This document shows, in pieces, positions 23,481 through 35,260 of a DNA stretch of 64,000 nucleotides. The position numbers and the translations under genes are program-made. Every line of letters starts with the position of its first letter. The first letter of the stretch is position 1. Below the pieces are notes generated by a model, which was not told the DNA's origin, did not search any database, and was given only the letters and a program-made list of their open reading frames with translations. Source of the DNA: Siphonodentalium dalli. Its lineage: Eukaryota > Mollusca > Scaphopoda > Gadilida > Siphonodentaliidae. The DNA is taken from the NCBI GenBank assembly GCA_032622095.1, contig CP136067.1, positions 201,744,181 through 201,808,180 of the forward strand, given 5' to 3'.

Positions 23481-25800
23481 ACATTTGCCAGCCGCTTGTT
23501 GTGGAGTGCCACATGATGCAGACTTTCGGGAACCAACACATATGTATCTTTTGATAAAAACTAACCTTTGGTCAAGCCCTCAATTAATATTGGGGTCATA
23601 TCATTTCACCATGTGGTGTCTTCCAAGACTTCAAATAAAGTAGAGGTCCTCAAAATTTTGCCTTTCTTATTTTCCAGTCACTTTTCGTTAAGTGCTCATT
23701 CTTTCTGAACCCAAATCCATCTAATTACATTGTTTACGTCCTTGTACAATTAACTCGCCATTGTCCATACATGCAGTCAACGATGATATCGTTCCAATCA
23801 GTGGTGTGTTCTAGTCTTCAAATTGGGAAGGGGGTAATACAAACATTGAAAAATCGCATTATTTATTTTTCAGGCGCTTTTTGTAAAGTGTCCCTGACTG
23901 TCGGGTATTAACCCATCTATAACAATTGTGTATTTATTTATAGAATAGCCATTTGTCCATATCGTCGTTTGACCATGAGGGCACATCCATTCAGTTCGTG
24001 GTAGGTTCAATGGTTTACATGGGGTAGGGGTCCCTTAAAATTCGCCTTCATCATTTGCCATCTGCTTTGTGTAAGGTGCCACGGTGTTCTCGCGAACGAC
24101 GGGCTCGCGAGACCATTGCCATTCGGCCACAATCTCGGGTAATATGGATAGCTTATGCCTTCAGCTAGTGTTTGTTGTGTTCAAGACTTCAGATAGGGAT
24201 GGAGTCCCCTGAGAGTAAAATTTAGCCCTTTCATTTGCTGACCATTTGTTGTAAAGTGACATAGGCTATCGGGAACCATCTCATCCATAACATATTCGTA
24301 TTGCCAGATAATAATCCCAGTTGTCCACAACTTCAGTTAACATTGAGAGCATATCATTTTGTTAAGACTTCAAGTTGGATAGTGGGGTCCTCAAGACATA
24401 GAAAATTTGCCTTCTTGTTTGCCAGCCGCTTTTTTGTAAAGTGTTCCAGGATTTCGAGGGAACCAAATCACCCATATATCAATTAATAATTCCATGACAG
24501 CAATACCTTTCGATCACACACTCAGCTAAGTATGAGAGAATATAACTTCAGTTCATGCTCTGATCAAGATATTAAATGGGTTAATGGGGTCCCCCCAAAA
24601 CAGTGAGTATTCGCCTTTCTCTTTCATCAACAACTTTTTGTAAAGTGACCCAGACATTCAAGACCCTGGTATACTATACTCTTTATATAGCGTCCATTTC
24701 TTTACACACGCAGTTAATAATGGGAGCACAGCCTTTCGGTTCATTGTGTGTCCCAAGGGGCAGTGTGTCCTAACACATTACATTTCGTATTTGCCAGCCG
24801 CCTTTTGTAAAGTGTTCCAGGATTTCGAGAACAAAACCACTCATACAAATTGTAAATAATACATGAGAGCATATAGATTCGGTTCAGTGTGTGCTAAAGA
24901 GTTTAGAAGGGTTATGGGTACCCAAAAACAGTGAGATTTCGCCTTCTCTTTGCTAGCCACTTTTTGTAAAGTGCCCAGCCAACCCACCCATCGTGCAATG
25001 AAGAGGTATATTTCCTGAATTACATACCATTTGTCCACACCCCAGTTAATATTGAGATTTTGAGAACATGTCCATCCATTAGTATGTTTAAGACTTTAAA
25101 TGAGGTAGGGTGCTCAAAGAAAATATTCAGCTTTGGTTTTTGCCAGCCGCCTTTTGTAAAGTACCCTAGGATTTTGGGAACCAAACTACCCATATAACAT
25201 GTATATTCCCTGATAGCACTACCTTTCGCTCACACTGTGATTTAACAATAAATGCATGAATATTCGGCGCATGGTGTGTTCAAGAGTTTAAATGGGCATA
25301 TAAAGGGGTCCCACAAAACAAAAAAATATTCGCCTTTGGAGTTTGCCATCCGATTTGTGTAAAGTGCTAAAGGCTTTCGGGATCCAACAAACCCATCCAT
25401 CAACACCATGTATGCGCCCCGATATTACTATTTTTGCCCACATCCTCAGTTAATATTTACAGCAATCATTTCAGTTCGTGAGTTGTTCAACTTTAACACT
25501 TCAATTGTGTAGGGGGGCCTAAAACAGCAAATTCGTCTTTCTTATTTATCAGCCACTTTGTGTAAAGCGACACATGCACAACCCATCCATACAAATTATG
25601 TATTCTCTGATAGAACTACATTCCCGTCACACTCTCGGTTAATAGAGAATTAGAGATCATATAGCTTAATTTCGTATTGCGTTGAAGCCTTTAAATTGGG
25701 TAGAATGTTCTTGAAAAATATAGCAAATTCGCCCTTCATATTTGCCAAGCAAAGTGCCACAATGTTTCGGGAACAAACCCATCCATAAACATTGTATATT
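23481..25800 (+). repeat. Degenerate tandem array, period about 187 bp, about 13 units
   Basis: The landmark TTTGCCAGCCGCTTTTTGTAAAGTG (split variants) recurs near 23490, 23680, 23870, 24050, 24230, 24415, 24620, 24790, 24948, 25136, 25340, 25540 and 25735. It is usually followed by a TTCGGGAACCAA-type segment, then CCCATCCAT, then TTAATATTGAGA and a CAGTTCGTGGTGTGTTCAAGACTTCAAAT-like segment. Units are far apart in sequence, so the array is old. No open frame spans units. Confidence 0.8.
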
Positions 25801-27089
25801 TCCTTATGTAATTGTCCTTTATAATTACATGATTCTTAAAACTGAGATCATATTTTGTTCAGTTCGTGGTGTGTTCAGGACGTCTAATAGGGCGGGGGAG
25901 CAATAATGATTTTGTTCTGTATGATTATGTTAGTCTATATTATGTGTCGTTTAGAACAAATACTCCAGTTGCTCAAAGTCGATATGTGTTAATATAAAAT
26001 TACATGTCATAAATAAAATATTGTGTTGCTGTTGTTGTTGTAACTGGGGGTTTAATTGGAAACCTGCGGTCATCTAAAACCAGGCTCGCTGTGTCTACGG
26101 ATCAGGTTTTCATCACACGAATAATGATTAGATGCTCATTAGAATAATTTAGAAAGGTCTGTCTTGTTATCATAAATATGTAGTTTTTATACAAAATCGC
26201 GTCCCGGGGAGCGGTACCTAATTTCAATATCTTGAAAACCGTTGACAATTTCTGTCAAATTCTTTCTACTTGTGATGTCCAGATAACTACTGAGCCATAT
26301 GTATTATATAGTTGGTCACGTATTGTTTATAACAAAGGTTTTAGTACTTAGCATCGATGTTAATGCATGCAAAATTAACTGTTATCAATAAAATAATTGT
26401 TGTTGTTGTAACTGGGGGTCTGAAAGCCTGAACACATCTGTAATCGATTAAACGGCATCTCTGGACAACACTTTCAGTACAAGATTCATATTGGGTCCCA
26501 TTCAGATCAATTTGAAAATATTTGTAATGTCATTATCAAAAATATGTATTTTTTTCGACCAAAAACGTGTTTGGGGGAGGGGTAGCTAAAATCCAATATC
26601 TCGCAAACCGTTCAAATTTTTTGTTAACTTCTTTCTTCATATGCTTGACAGATAACTACTACACCATATGGACAAAATATTTCAATATTATTGCAATATC
26701 CGTTTGAATGATAATGTTCGAAAAATATAATTATTTTGAAAAAGAGCGATTTTTCAACAAAAAATAAACGTTTCGGCTCCAAATGGCACGAAAATCAAAA
26801 TTAACCAACACTTCTTGCATATCAGGTACAGATATGGTATGCTGTAGTCATTTTAGCGCCTACAATGTGGGCTAATAACTTACGATATAGCCGCAGGGCT
26901 CACTTTACCAAAATCGTTAATTTCTGGGAAAAGTCATCGTCGATTTCAGAATAGCCACCACCAATTCCGTTATTTTTCACTATCATTTTCGTCTACAGTA
27001 TATATTTCTCCTTCAAAAAACTTTGGTTTTAACTTGTTCTACCGTGGGTAGGGGTACCCGACCACTTTTGGCGTTTGGCCGCTGTACTA

Positions 27090-27578
27090 CTAAGTCTTAC
27101 TGGAAAAACAACAGTAATAAAGACTCTTGCACTTCCAATGTTAATTCACTGTCTATCAGTACTACCTCCCCCCCCCCCCCCCCCCTTCAAAAGACACATC
27201 TCTAAAAATCCAACAAATCTTTTATCGCTTTTTATGGTCTGGAAAAAAAGATAAAATTAAACGTAATGTTATAATAAATGAAATTGAAAACGGAGGCTTG
27301 AAGTTTCCACATATTGACTCGTTTGCAAATGCATTAAAAATGACCTGGATACAAAAATTGCTAGACACTTCCAATAATGCCAGCTGGAAAAATATAATCT
27401 TAGATGACTTGGAGCCCTTTGGTGGTCCAAAAGTTTGGTTCTTTCAAAATGAAGCACTGACTATTATGGCAAATAAAGTTAATCCATTTTGGAAAAGCGT
27501 TATACAGGCTTGGAGTTTGGTAGATCAAGATATCAGCACAGCCCCACAAGACATCCAATCCCAATCCATTTATTGGAA
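27090..27578 (+). pseudogene. LINE ORF2 piece 3: thumb/connection region (frameshifted)
   Basis: Directly continues the RT with SLTGKTTVIKTLALP. An 18-base C run (27168-27185) breaks the frame. Downstream the correct frame reads IQQIFYRFLWSGKKDKIKRN and then GGLKFPHIDSFANALKMTWI, ending at SIYWN, where the Helitron dimer is inserted. This FLW-SGK ... GGL.FP pattern is normal for the region after the RT domain in L1/Tx1-type ORF2 proteins. Confidence 0.85.
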
Positions 27579-28212
27579 TCTATTATATATTTTGAAAGAT
27601 CTGTGTGTGTGTGTGTGTGTGTGTATCTGTGTGTGTGTATCTGTGTGTGTGTAATCGATGGACTCGAAAATGGCCCAGCCGATTTCGATGAAACTTGGTA
27701 TGTGGGGGTATTTTCGGCCGGGGACGAACATAGGCATATTTATTTGTCTGTGCGACGTGACCTTGACCTTGAAATCGGGTCATTTCAAGGTCAAATGCCC
27801 GAATATCACGGGATTTCGATGAAACTTGGTATGTGGGGGTACTTTCTTATGGCGAGTCTCATAAGCATATGCATTTGCCCGTGCGATGTGACCTTGACCT
27901 TGAAATCGGGTAACTTCAAGGTCAAATCGCCAATTTTGATGGGATTTCGATGAAATTTGATACGAGGGGTTAGTTTTGTCCACTGATTGTTTTGGACGGG
28001 TCCAATCGTGACCCCGAGCAGACCTTGACCTTAAAAATGATCAATTCAAGGTCAAATCGGGTAAAACCGGATGGATTTCGACGGGCACGTTTGTCGGGTA
28101 CTTTTGTCGGGGCAGTGTTTTTGGACTGGTCAAATCGTGACCACACTTGACCTTGACCTTCAAAATGGACAATTCAAGGTCAAAGCCCGGACGAAGTCGG
28201 GTCACCTTCTAG
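27579..28212 (+). mobile_element. Helitron copy 1 of a tandem dimer (634 bp)
   Basis: Begins TCTATTATATATTTTG after a host A at 27578 and ends with hairpin GCCCGGACGAAGTCGGGT, then CACCTTCTAG at 28212. A TG microsatellite follows the 5' end (27601-27652). Four units of about 130 bp each contain TGACCTTGACCTTGA and, inverted nearby, TTCAAGGTCAAA. It encodes no helicase, so it is non-autonomous. Confidence 0.9.
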
Positions 28213-28808
28213 TCTATTATATATTTTGGAAGATCTGTGTGTCTGTCTGTCTGTCTGTCTGTAATCGATGGACTCGAAAACGACTAAGCCAATTTCGATG
28301 AAACTTGGTATTTGGGGGTATTTTCGGGCCACGAGTAACATAGGCCTATTAATTTGTTCGTGCGAGGTCACCTTGACCTTGAAATCGGGTCATTTCAAGG
28401 TCAAACGCCCGAATGTCACGGGATTTCGATGAAACTTGGTATGTGGGGGTACTTTCTTATGGCGAGTCTCATAAGCATATTCATTTGCCCGTGCGACGTG
28501 ACCTTGACCTTGAAATCGGGTAACTTCAAGGTCAAATCGCCAATTTTGATGGGATTTCGACAAAATTTGATACGTTCACCGATTGTTTTGGACGGGTCCA
28601 ATCGTGACCCCGACCAGACCTTGACCTTCAAAATGATCAATTCAAGGTCAAATTGGGTAAAACCGGATGGATTTCGACGGGCAAGTTTGTCGGGTACTTT
28701 TGTCCGGGCAGTGTTTTTGGACTGGTCAAATCGTGACCCCACTTGACCTTGACCTTCAAAATGGACAATTCAAGGTCAAAGCCCGGACGAAGTCGGGTCA
28801 CCTTCTAG
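28213..28808 (+). mobile_element. Helitron copy 2 of the tandem dimer (596 bp)
   Basis: Starts TCTATTATATATTTTG immediately after the CTAG of copy 1, with no base between, and ends with the same hairpin and CTAG at 28808, followed by host T. The 5' microsatellite is CTGT-type instead of TG. It has the same four-unit interior with about 130-bp period. Removing both copies joins TGG-AA to T-AAA and keeps the LINE frame. Confidence 0.9.
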
Positions 28809-29697
28809 TAAATATATAAAAATAGACAATCATATGCTCTTAAACACTAAATGGATAAAGCAGGGTGTATTTTTTATAAATGACTTGATGAAAGATGATG
28901 GTGGACTCTTAGACTATCCATCATTCTGTAGCACTTATAATTTACAAATTCCTTTCACACACTATCAAGGACTGTTGAATGCGATACCATCCCAATGGAG
29001 AGCATGTTTGAGAAATAGTGAGAAACTTGAATCAATTAAAAAAGAAAAAATAGAAATTCTCGGGAATGCCTTAACACCATGTAAGATTTTTAACCCAATT
29101 ATTCTTAGACAATACGCTGAAACACCTTCCCACATACAAAAAAAATGGTCTAATAGACTTGGAATAGCTTTATGTGATTTGGATTGGAAACAAATATATA
29201 GGAACCCATATCATATCACAGATGATACTGGCCTGATAAGTTTTCAATACAAAATTAATCAAGACATACTTTATACAAATTCAAAATTATTCAAGTGTAA
29301 ACTGTCAGAAACAGAATTATGCTCTTTTTGTGGGAACACGAAAGAAACAATTATACATCACTTTTGGGATTGCCCCATTTCAAAATCAGTTCTACTTCAA
29401 CTCCAACATAAGTTAAAAGAAAAGTGTGATATTACATTCGAATTAAAACCAGAGTATATTGTCTTAGGTATGCATGGAGATATACATCCCAATGCTACCC
29501 TTGATATCTGTACAATGCTGTATAGAAAATTTATATACTCATGTAAGATGAGGGCTACCAACCCAACTATAAATGGACTTCTTGAATTTTTTAAATATTA
29601 TAAAAGAATTGAAACTCTAAACACATATTCCTTGAATGATAGAAGTAAAAAATATGGGGAAAGATGGGAAGCTCTGGAAGCAATTCTTAGCAACTGA
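28809..29697 (+). pseudogene. LINE ORF2 piece 4: C-terminal region with zinc knuckle
   Basis: Continues from the Helitron junction into KYIKIDNHMLLNTKWIKQ and is open to a TGA at 29697. LCSFCGNTKETIIHHFWDC (about 29318-29375) is the Cys-Cys-His-Cys knuckle that L1/Tx1-type ORF2 proteins carry near the C-terminus, and it is thought to bind nucleic acid. The end (SKKYGERWEALEAILSN) looks natural. A poly-C run and an A-rich 3' untranslated region follow to about 30028. Confidence 0.85.
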
Positions 29698-30159
29698 AAA
29701 CAAGGCAATATCTACTTCTCAGTGAAGCTATTTCTCAAACATGCTCATAATATGGATTTAATAACCCCCCCCCCCCCCCACGACAGTTCAGAAATAAGTG
29801 ATCATAAGTATCCACGTTTCACAAATACACTGATTATCCAAAAAAAAAAATTTATTTGTTTTATATTTTGTTACTTTATATCTACAAATTACATTTAATC
29901 ATATATACATGTATGTTCATATATACCTCAAAATATTTGAAAATGTTTTTTACAATACTGAATAAGACTAATGTCACATGATGAAATTTAAAAAATGATC
30001 TGAATAAAAAAATATTAAAACAAAAAAAAGATATCCGTGGCTTAATCTCGATGGCGTCAAAATAGATAGTGTGGTATATTTCGGAAGTCAATCTCGTGTA
30101 GCAAACAATATTTAAATGAATGAAAGTGTCAATGACACTGTAGCTCAACTTGGAACGGG

Positions 30160-33100
30160 AATAATTTCATGTGTTACAGTCAATGAAGTGATTAGGAATG
30201 TGGAAAGTTGAAAGGCCTAGTTATGCAAAGAGTAAAATCCAAGATGGCCACTGGCAGCTATGTTTTTTGGCGGAATGACCCCAAAAAGACTAGTTCCCAT
30301 TTGCATGTCATTGTTAACATCCATCACAAATATCATGATGATCCGACAAAAGATACGACCGGTAGCCTGTGTCAAAGGATTTAGTCATGTAAAGAGTAAA
30401 ATCCCAGATGGCCGCTGGTGGCCATGTTTTTTTGCAGAAAACACCCCAAAATGACTCGTTCCCATCTACATATCATTGTTAACATCCATGAAAAATTTCA
30501 TGATGATCGGACCAAAGATACGACCTGTAGCCTGTGCCAAAGGATTTAGTCATGCAAAGAGTAAAATCCAAATGAATGAAAGTGTCAATGACAAAGTACT
30601 TCAACTTGGAACGGGAATAATTTCATGTGTTACAGTCAATGAAGTGATTAGGAATGTTGAAAGTTGAAAGGCCTAGTTATGCAAAGAGTAAAATCCAAGA
30701 TGGCCACTGGCGGCCATGTTTTTTGCCGAATGACCCCAAAATGACTCGTTCCCATCTACATGTCAATGTCAACAGCCGTGACAAATTTCATAATGATCCG
30801 ACCAAAGGTAGGACCTGTAGCCCGTGCCAAAGGATTTAGTCATACAAAGTGTAAAATCCAAGATGGCTGCTGGCGGCCATGTTTTTTGGCTGAACGATCC
30901 CAAAATGACTCGTTCCCATCTACATGTCAATATTAACATCCATTACAAATTTCATGATGATCAGACGAGCAGTACGACAAGTAGGCCGTGCTAATGGATT
31001 GAATTTTTAAATCCAAGATGGCCACTGGCAGCCATGTTGTTTTGCCGAATGACCCCAAAATGACTCGTTCCCATCTACATGTCAATGTCAACAGCCAGGA
31101 CAAATCTCATAATGATTTGACCAAAGGTACGACCTGTAGCCTATGCCAAAGGATTTAGTCATGCAAAGAGTAAAATCCGAGATGTTTTTTGGCCGAATGA
31201 CCCCAAAACAACTCATTCCCATCTACATGTCATTGTTAACATCCATGACAAATTTCATGAAGATCCGTCAAAAGCTACGACCTGTAGCACGTGCCAAAGG
31301 ATTTAGTCATGCAAAGAGCTAAATCCAAGATGGCTACTAGGGGTGCCACGATTAATTGTATAATCGATGAACCGTTGATAAAGCCGATAATCGATTACCA
31401 TTTCCATCGTCGATTAATCTGCATTATTTATTTCGACATCGGAAAATGCTGGGTATTATTGAATACCATGTTTGTCTTACATCTACAACCGAAGGGCTAA
31501 CAATCTTTGATCGCGTATCAATGAAATTCTGAAAACATGAGTACCATAACAGCCGGTAGTTCATTTGATGATGTGACATGGTTACTCTTCGGGTCGTTGT
31601 ATATTCCACAAATTGGCGTCACTTGCATCTTTGCATCTTTGAACTTATGGAGATGTCATTGTATATTTATAGTTGAAACGTGGCACTATGTATTTGAAAA
31701 GTACCGAATGTCACCGTGTTCAATGAACTGAATGCACTTGCCCTTGAATCTGATTGGGCCAATGGGGAGTTGATTGACATTCTCTGGAAACCAGGGAACC
31801 TACAGCATTTTAGTCAGCGATGTTCTCCGTGATGTTAATTGCGAGTATATTTTTTTGCATTAGTATACTTAGATGTTACTAGTACATGTACAGGCTATCG
31901 CGTATCATGTGGTGAATGCTGAATGAAACTTGATATTATCAAATACTTAACTTGTTCTGAGTCCTTCAATTTGAGGTGGGGGGCATACCTTTATGAATGT
32001 TACCCACGCTCTGGAAGTTTGATGAAACTTAAGTTTCCTTGTTTTATGAACCGCCGGCCAATCGTGCATTCTTACTTTTATATTGTTTGTATGTTTGGCT
32101 ATTCATAACACTGAAATTAATCGCTATGTTCGTTCTAATGAAGTCAGAAATATTATAACATCGCCGAGAACAGTCAACATAAATTTCGACTCAGTATATC
32201 ATATAAATTCATCTGAGTTGAACAGGACTGGCCGGAAAGCTATTCTCAGACTAAGCTAACCCCGATTGGCTAACCGATAACAGCTGCGCGTGTCCCGTAA
32301 AAATAGCTCAGGTGTCATCAAAAACACGTGTGTATATTGATCTAAATTTAAGACATTTATTCATCGGTAAAACTCGTTTTCGACGCTTTTAATAATCTCA
32401 TCACAATAGGAAAATGAGTGTTACAGAGGACAAAGACCGAAACGATGTGTTATTGAAGTGTGTTTTCGTCTATCTTGAAAGAGACAGTTATTTCAGAGTT
32501 GAAAACTGAACAATTTCAAGTGTTGTTGGAAATATTGATGCTCATAAATTATTCCTTATTTGGAATGTCTGCGACATCAGTATGAAGTCACGATATTGGG
32601 GGAAGCCCATTGTTCTGGAAATGGGTTCTTACATGAATTCGTGTCGACGTAATATTATAATTATTACGGAGATGTTTACATTGACTGCACCGAGAACTGT
32701 GCTGGTATTGAATTCATTGTGTTCATTGGTCATTAACAGTGGTTTATCATGCACTTTATTAAAGTAAAAATTACATCAGCCGATGCCTCACACAACCAGC
32801 GACAGTGCAGTTAACCAGCTCCTAGCCAATAGGCCATATTATGGAATACTTCCACTGATGTTATTAGATACGATTAATCGATTATAGTCGATTATTGATG
32901 ACCGATTATCGATTATCAAAAACAATAATCGTGGCACCTCTAATGGCTACTGGTAGCCATGTTTTTTGGCCGAATAACCCAAAAATGACTCATTCCCATC
33001 TACATCTCAATATTAACATCCATGACAAATTTCATGATGATCAGACAAACAGTATGGCCTGTAGCCCGTGCTAATGAATTGAATTTTGAAATCCAAGATG

Positions 33101-35260
33101 GCCACTGGCGGCCACGTTTTTTAGCCGAATGACCCCAAAATGACTCGTTCCCATCTACATGTCAATGTGAATAGCCATGACAAATTTCATAATGATCCGA
33201 CTGAAGGTACGACCTGTAGCCCATGCCAAAGGATTTAGTCATGCAAAGAGTAAAATCCAAGATGGCTGCTGGCGGCCATGTTTTTTGGCCGAATGACTCC
33301 AAAATTACTCGTTCCCATCTACATGTCATTGTCAACATCCGTGAGAAATTTCATGATGATCCGACTAAAGGTACGACCTGTAACTCGTGCCAAAGGATTT
33401 AGTCATGCAAAGAGTAAAATCCAAAATGGCTGCTGGCGGCCATTTTTTTTGGCCGAATGACCCCAAAATGACTCGTTCCCATCTACGTGTCAATATTATC
33501 ATCCATGACAAATTATTTCATGATGATCAGATGAACAGTACGACCTGTGGCCCGTACTAATGGATTTAATTTTTAAATCCAAGATGGCTGCTGGTGGCCA
33601 TGTTTTTTTCCGAATGACCCCAAAATGACTGGTTCCCATCTACATGTCAATATCAACAACTATGACAAATTTCATAATGATCCGGCCAAAGATACGACCT
33701 GTAGCCCATGCCAAAGGATTTAGTCATGCAAAGAGTAAAATCCAAGATGACTGCTGGCGGCCATTTTTTTTGGTCGAATGACCTCAAAATGACTCGTTTC
33801 CCATCTACATGTCAACATCCGTGACAAATTTCATGATGATCCGACTAAAGGTACGACCTGTAACTCGTGCCAAAGGATTTAGTCATGCAAAGAGTAAAAT
33901 CCAAGATGGCTGCTGGCGGCCATTTTTTTTGGCCGAATGACCCCAAAATGACTAGTTCCCATCTACATGTCAATATTATCATCCATGACAAATTATTTCA
34001 TGATGATCAGATGAACAGTACGACCTGTGGCCCGTGCTAATAGATTTAATTTTTAAATCCAAGATGGCTGCTGGTGGCCATGTTTTTTTCCGAATGACCC
34101 CAAAATGACTGGTTCCCATCTACATGTCAATATCAACAACTATGACAAATTTCATAATGATCCGACCAAAGATACGATACGACCTGTAGCTCATGCTAAA
34201 GGAAATTGTTGACGAATCACACACGCACGACGGATACCAAGCCATGGCAATAGCTCAAACTTTACAAAGTAAAGTTGAGCTAATAAAGTAATTGGTATCA
34301 CCACTATTTGATATAGCAGTCATCAATAATATGCCGTCGCTTGTATGGTTTGTTGACAAGATGCATGATAGTAGCGCTTCAATTGATATCAGTCTCTCAT
34401 TCACTCGGTGAATTGTCAGCACTCATTACTCGTTCCAATCAACATGTCAATATTAACATCCATGACAAATTTCATGATGATCAGAACAAAGTTACGACCT
34501 GTACCCCGTGCCAAAGGATTTAGTCATGCAAAGAGTAAAATCCAAGATGGCTGCTGGCGGCCATTTTTTTTTTAGCCAAACGATCCCAAAATGACTCGTT
34601 CCCATCTACATGTCAATATTAATATCCATTACAAATTTCATGATGATCAGACGAGCAGTACGACCTGTAGACGTGCTAATGGATTTAGTCATGCAAAGAG
34701 TAAAATCCGAGATGGCTGCTGGCGGCTATGTTTTTTTGGCCGAATGACCCCAAAACAACACATTCCCATCTACATGTCATTGTTAACATCCATGACAAAT
34801 TTCATGAAGATCTGTCAAAAGCTACGACTTGTAGCCCGTGCCAAAGGATTTAGTCATGCAAAGAGTAAAATCCAAGATGGCTACTGGTGGCCATGTTTTT
34901 TGGCCAAATGACCCCAAAATGACTCGTTCCCATCTACATCTCAATATTAACATCCATGACAAATTTCATGATGATCAGACAAACAGTATGGCCTGTAGCC
35001 CGTGCTAATGGATTTAATTTTTAAATCCAAGATGGCTGCTGGTGGCCATGTTTTTTTCCGAATGACCCCAAAATTACTCGTTCCCATCTACATGTCAATA
35101 TCAACAACTATGACAAATTTCATAATGATCCAGCCAAACATATACGACCTGTAGCCCATGCTAAAGGAAATTGTTGACGAATCACACACGCACGCACACG
35201 GACGACGGATACCAAGCCATGGCAATAGCTCAAACTTTACAAAGTAAAGTTGAGCTAATA
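30160..35260 (+). repeat. Array of 164-bp units with inverted AAnATGGC cores (copy 0)
   Basis: About 18 units recur every 155-165 bp. A unit reads roughly GTCATGCAAAGAGTAAAATC, then CCAAGATGGCTGCTGGCGG, CCATGTTTTTTGGCCGAATG, CGTTCCCATCTACATGTCA, GACAAATTTCATGATGATC and TACGACCTGTAGCCCGTGC. Two sub-arrays end in an ACGG-type segment plus hairpin (TAGCTCAAACTTTAC / GTAAAGTTGAGCTA, at 34251-34282 and near 35225-35256). This head-core-microsatellite-hairpin layout resembles bivalve pearl-type elements. Short open frames through the units are not genes. Confidence 0.85.
31338..32942. mobile_element. Non-autonomous hAT-type element, 1605 bp
   Basis: Ends TAGGGGTGCCACGATTA and, inverted, TAGAGGTGCCACGATTA. 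The 8-bp target ATGGCTAC is present on both sides (31330-31337 and 32943-32950), as expected for hAT. Subterminal ATAATCGATTA-like motifs repeat at both ends. Inside are only short open frames and no transposase. Removal regenerates a normal 164-bp array unit. Confidence 0.9.

Larger units (their letters stand above)
19938..27089. mobile_element. 7.15-kb DNA transposon with TIRs of about 850 bp
   Basis: Ends TAGTGCAGCGGCCAAA and TTTGGCCGCTGTACTA are inverted repeats, and homology continues inward for about 885 bp on the left (19938-20822) and 844 bp on the right (26246-27089). The target trinucleotide CTA is present on both sides (19935-19937 and 27090-27092). Joining one copy of CTA to the right flank restores the LINE frame (WSFRQL then SLTGK). 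Inside are a second diverged copy of the left-arm sequence (20823-21420), a truncated LINE, and an array with a period of about 187 bp. No transposase was found. A 3-bp duplication fits PIF/Harbinger- or CACTA-like groups, but the ends do not let me choose. Confidence 0.85.
15370..30028 (+). mobile_element. L1/Tx1-type LINE, split by nested insertions
   Basis: Four coding pieces in the same order and orientation (15413-16591, 18650-19937, 27090-27578, 28809-29697) add up to about 1280 codons of a single ORF2: apurinic-type endonuclease, reverse transcriptase, C-terminal zinc knuckle. It ends in an A-rich tail at about 30005-30028, exactly where similarity to the duplicated block P begins. The paralogous junctions near 51150 and 60764 lack the LINE. 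The 5' limit is uncertain because no ORF1 is recognised. WKFNNSLL after the endonuclease and the RT motif style point to the L1/Tx1 group. Confidence 0.85.

Noticed and set aside
27023-27205. Poly-proline frame near 27160
   Set aside because: Caused by the C homopolymer inside the broken LINE; the true LINE frame lies on both sides of it.
30160-35260. Regular repeat-spacer pattern as a CRISPR array
   Set aside because: Units are full 164-bp tandem repeats without unique spacers, and the genome is clearly eukaryotic.
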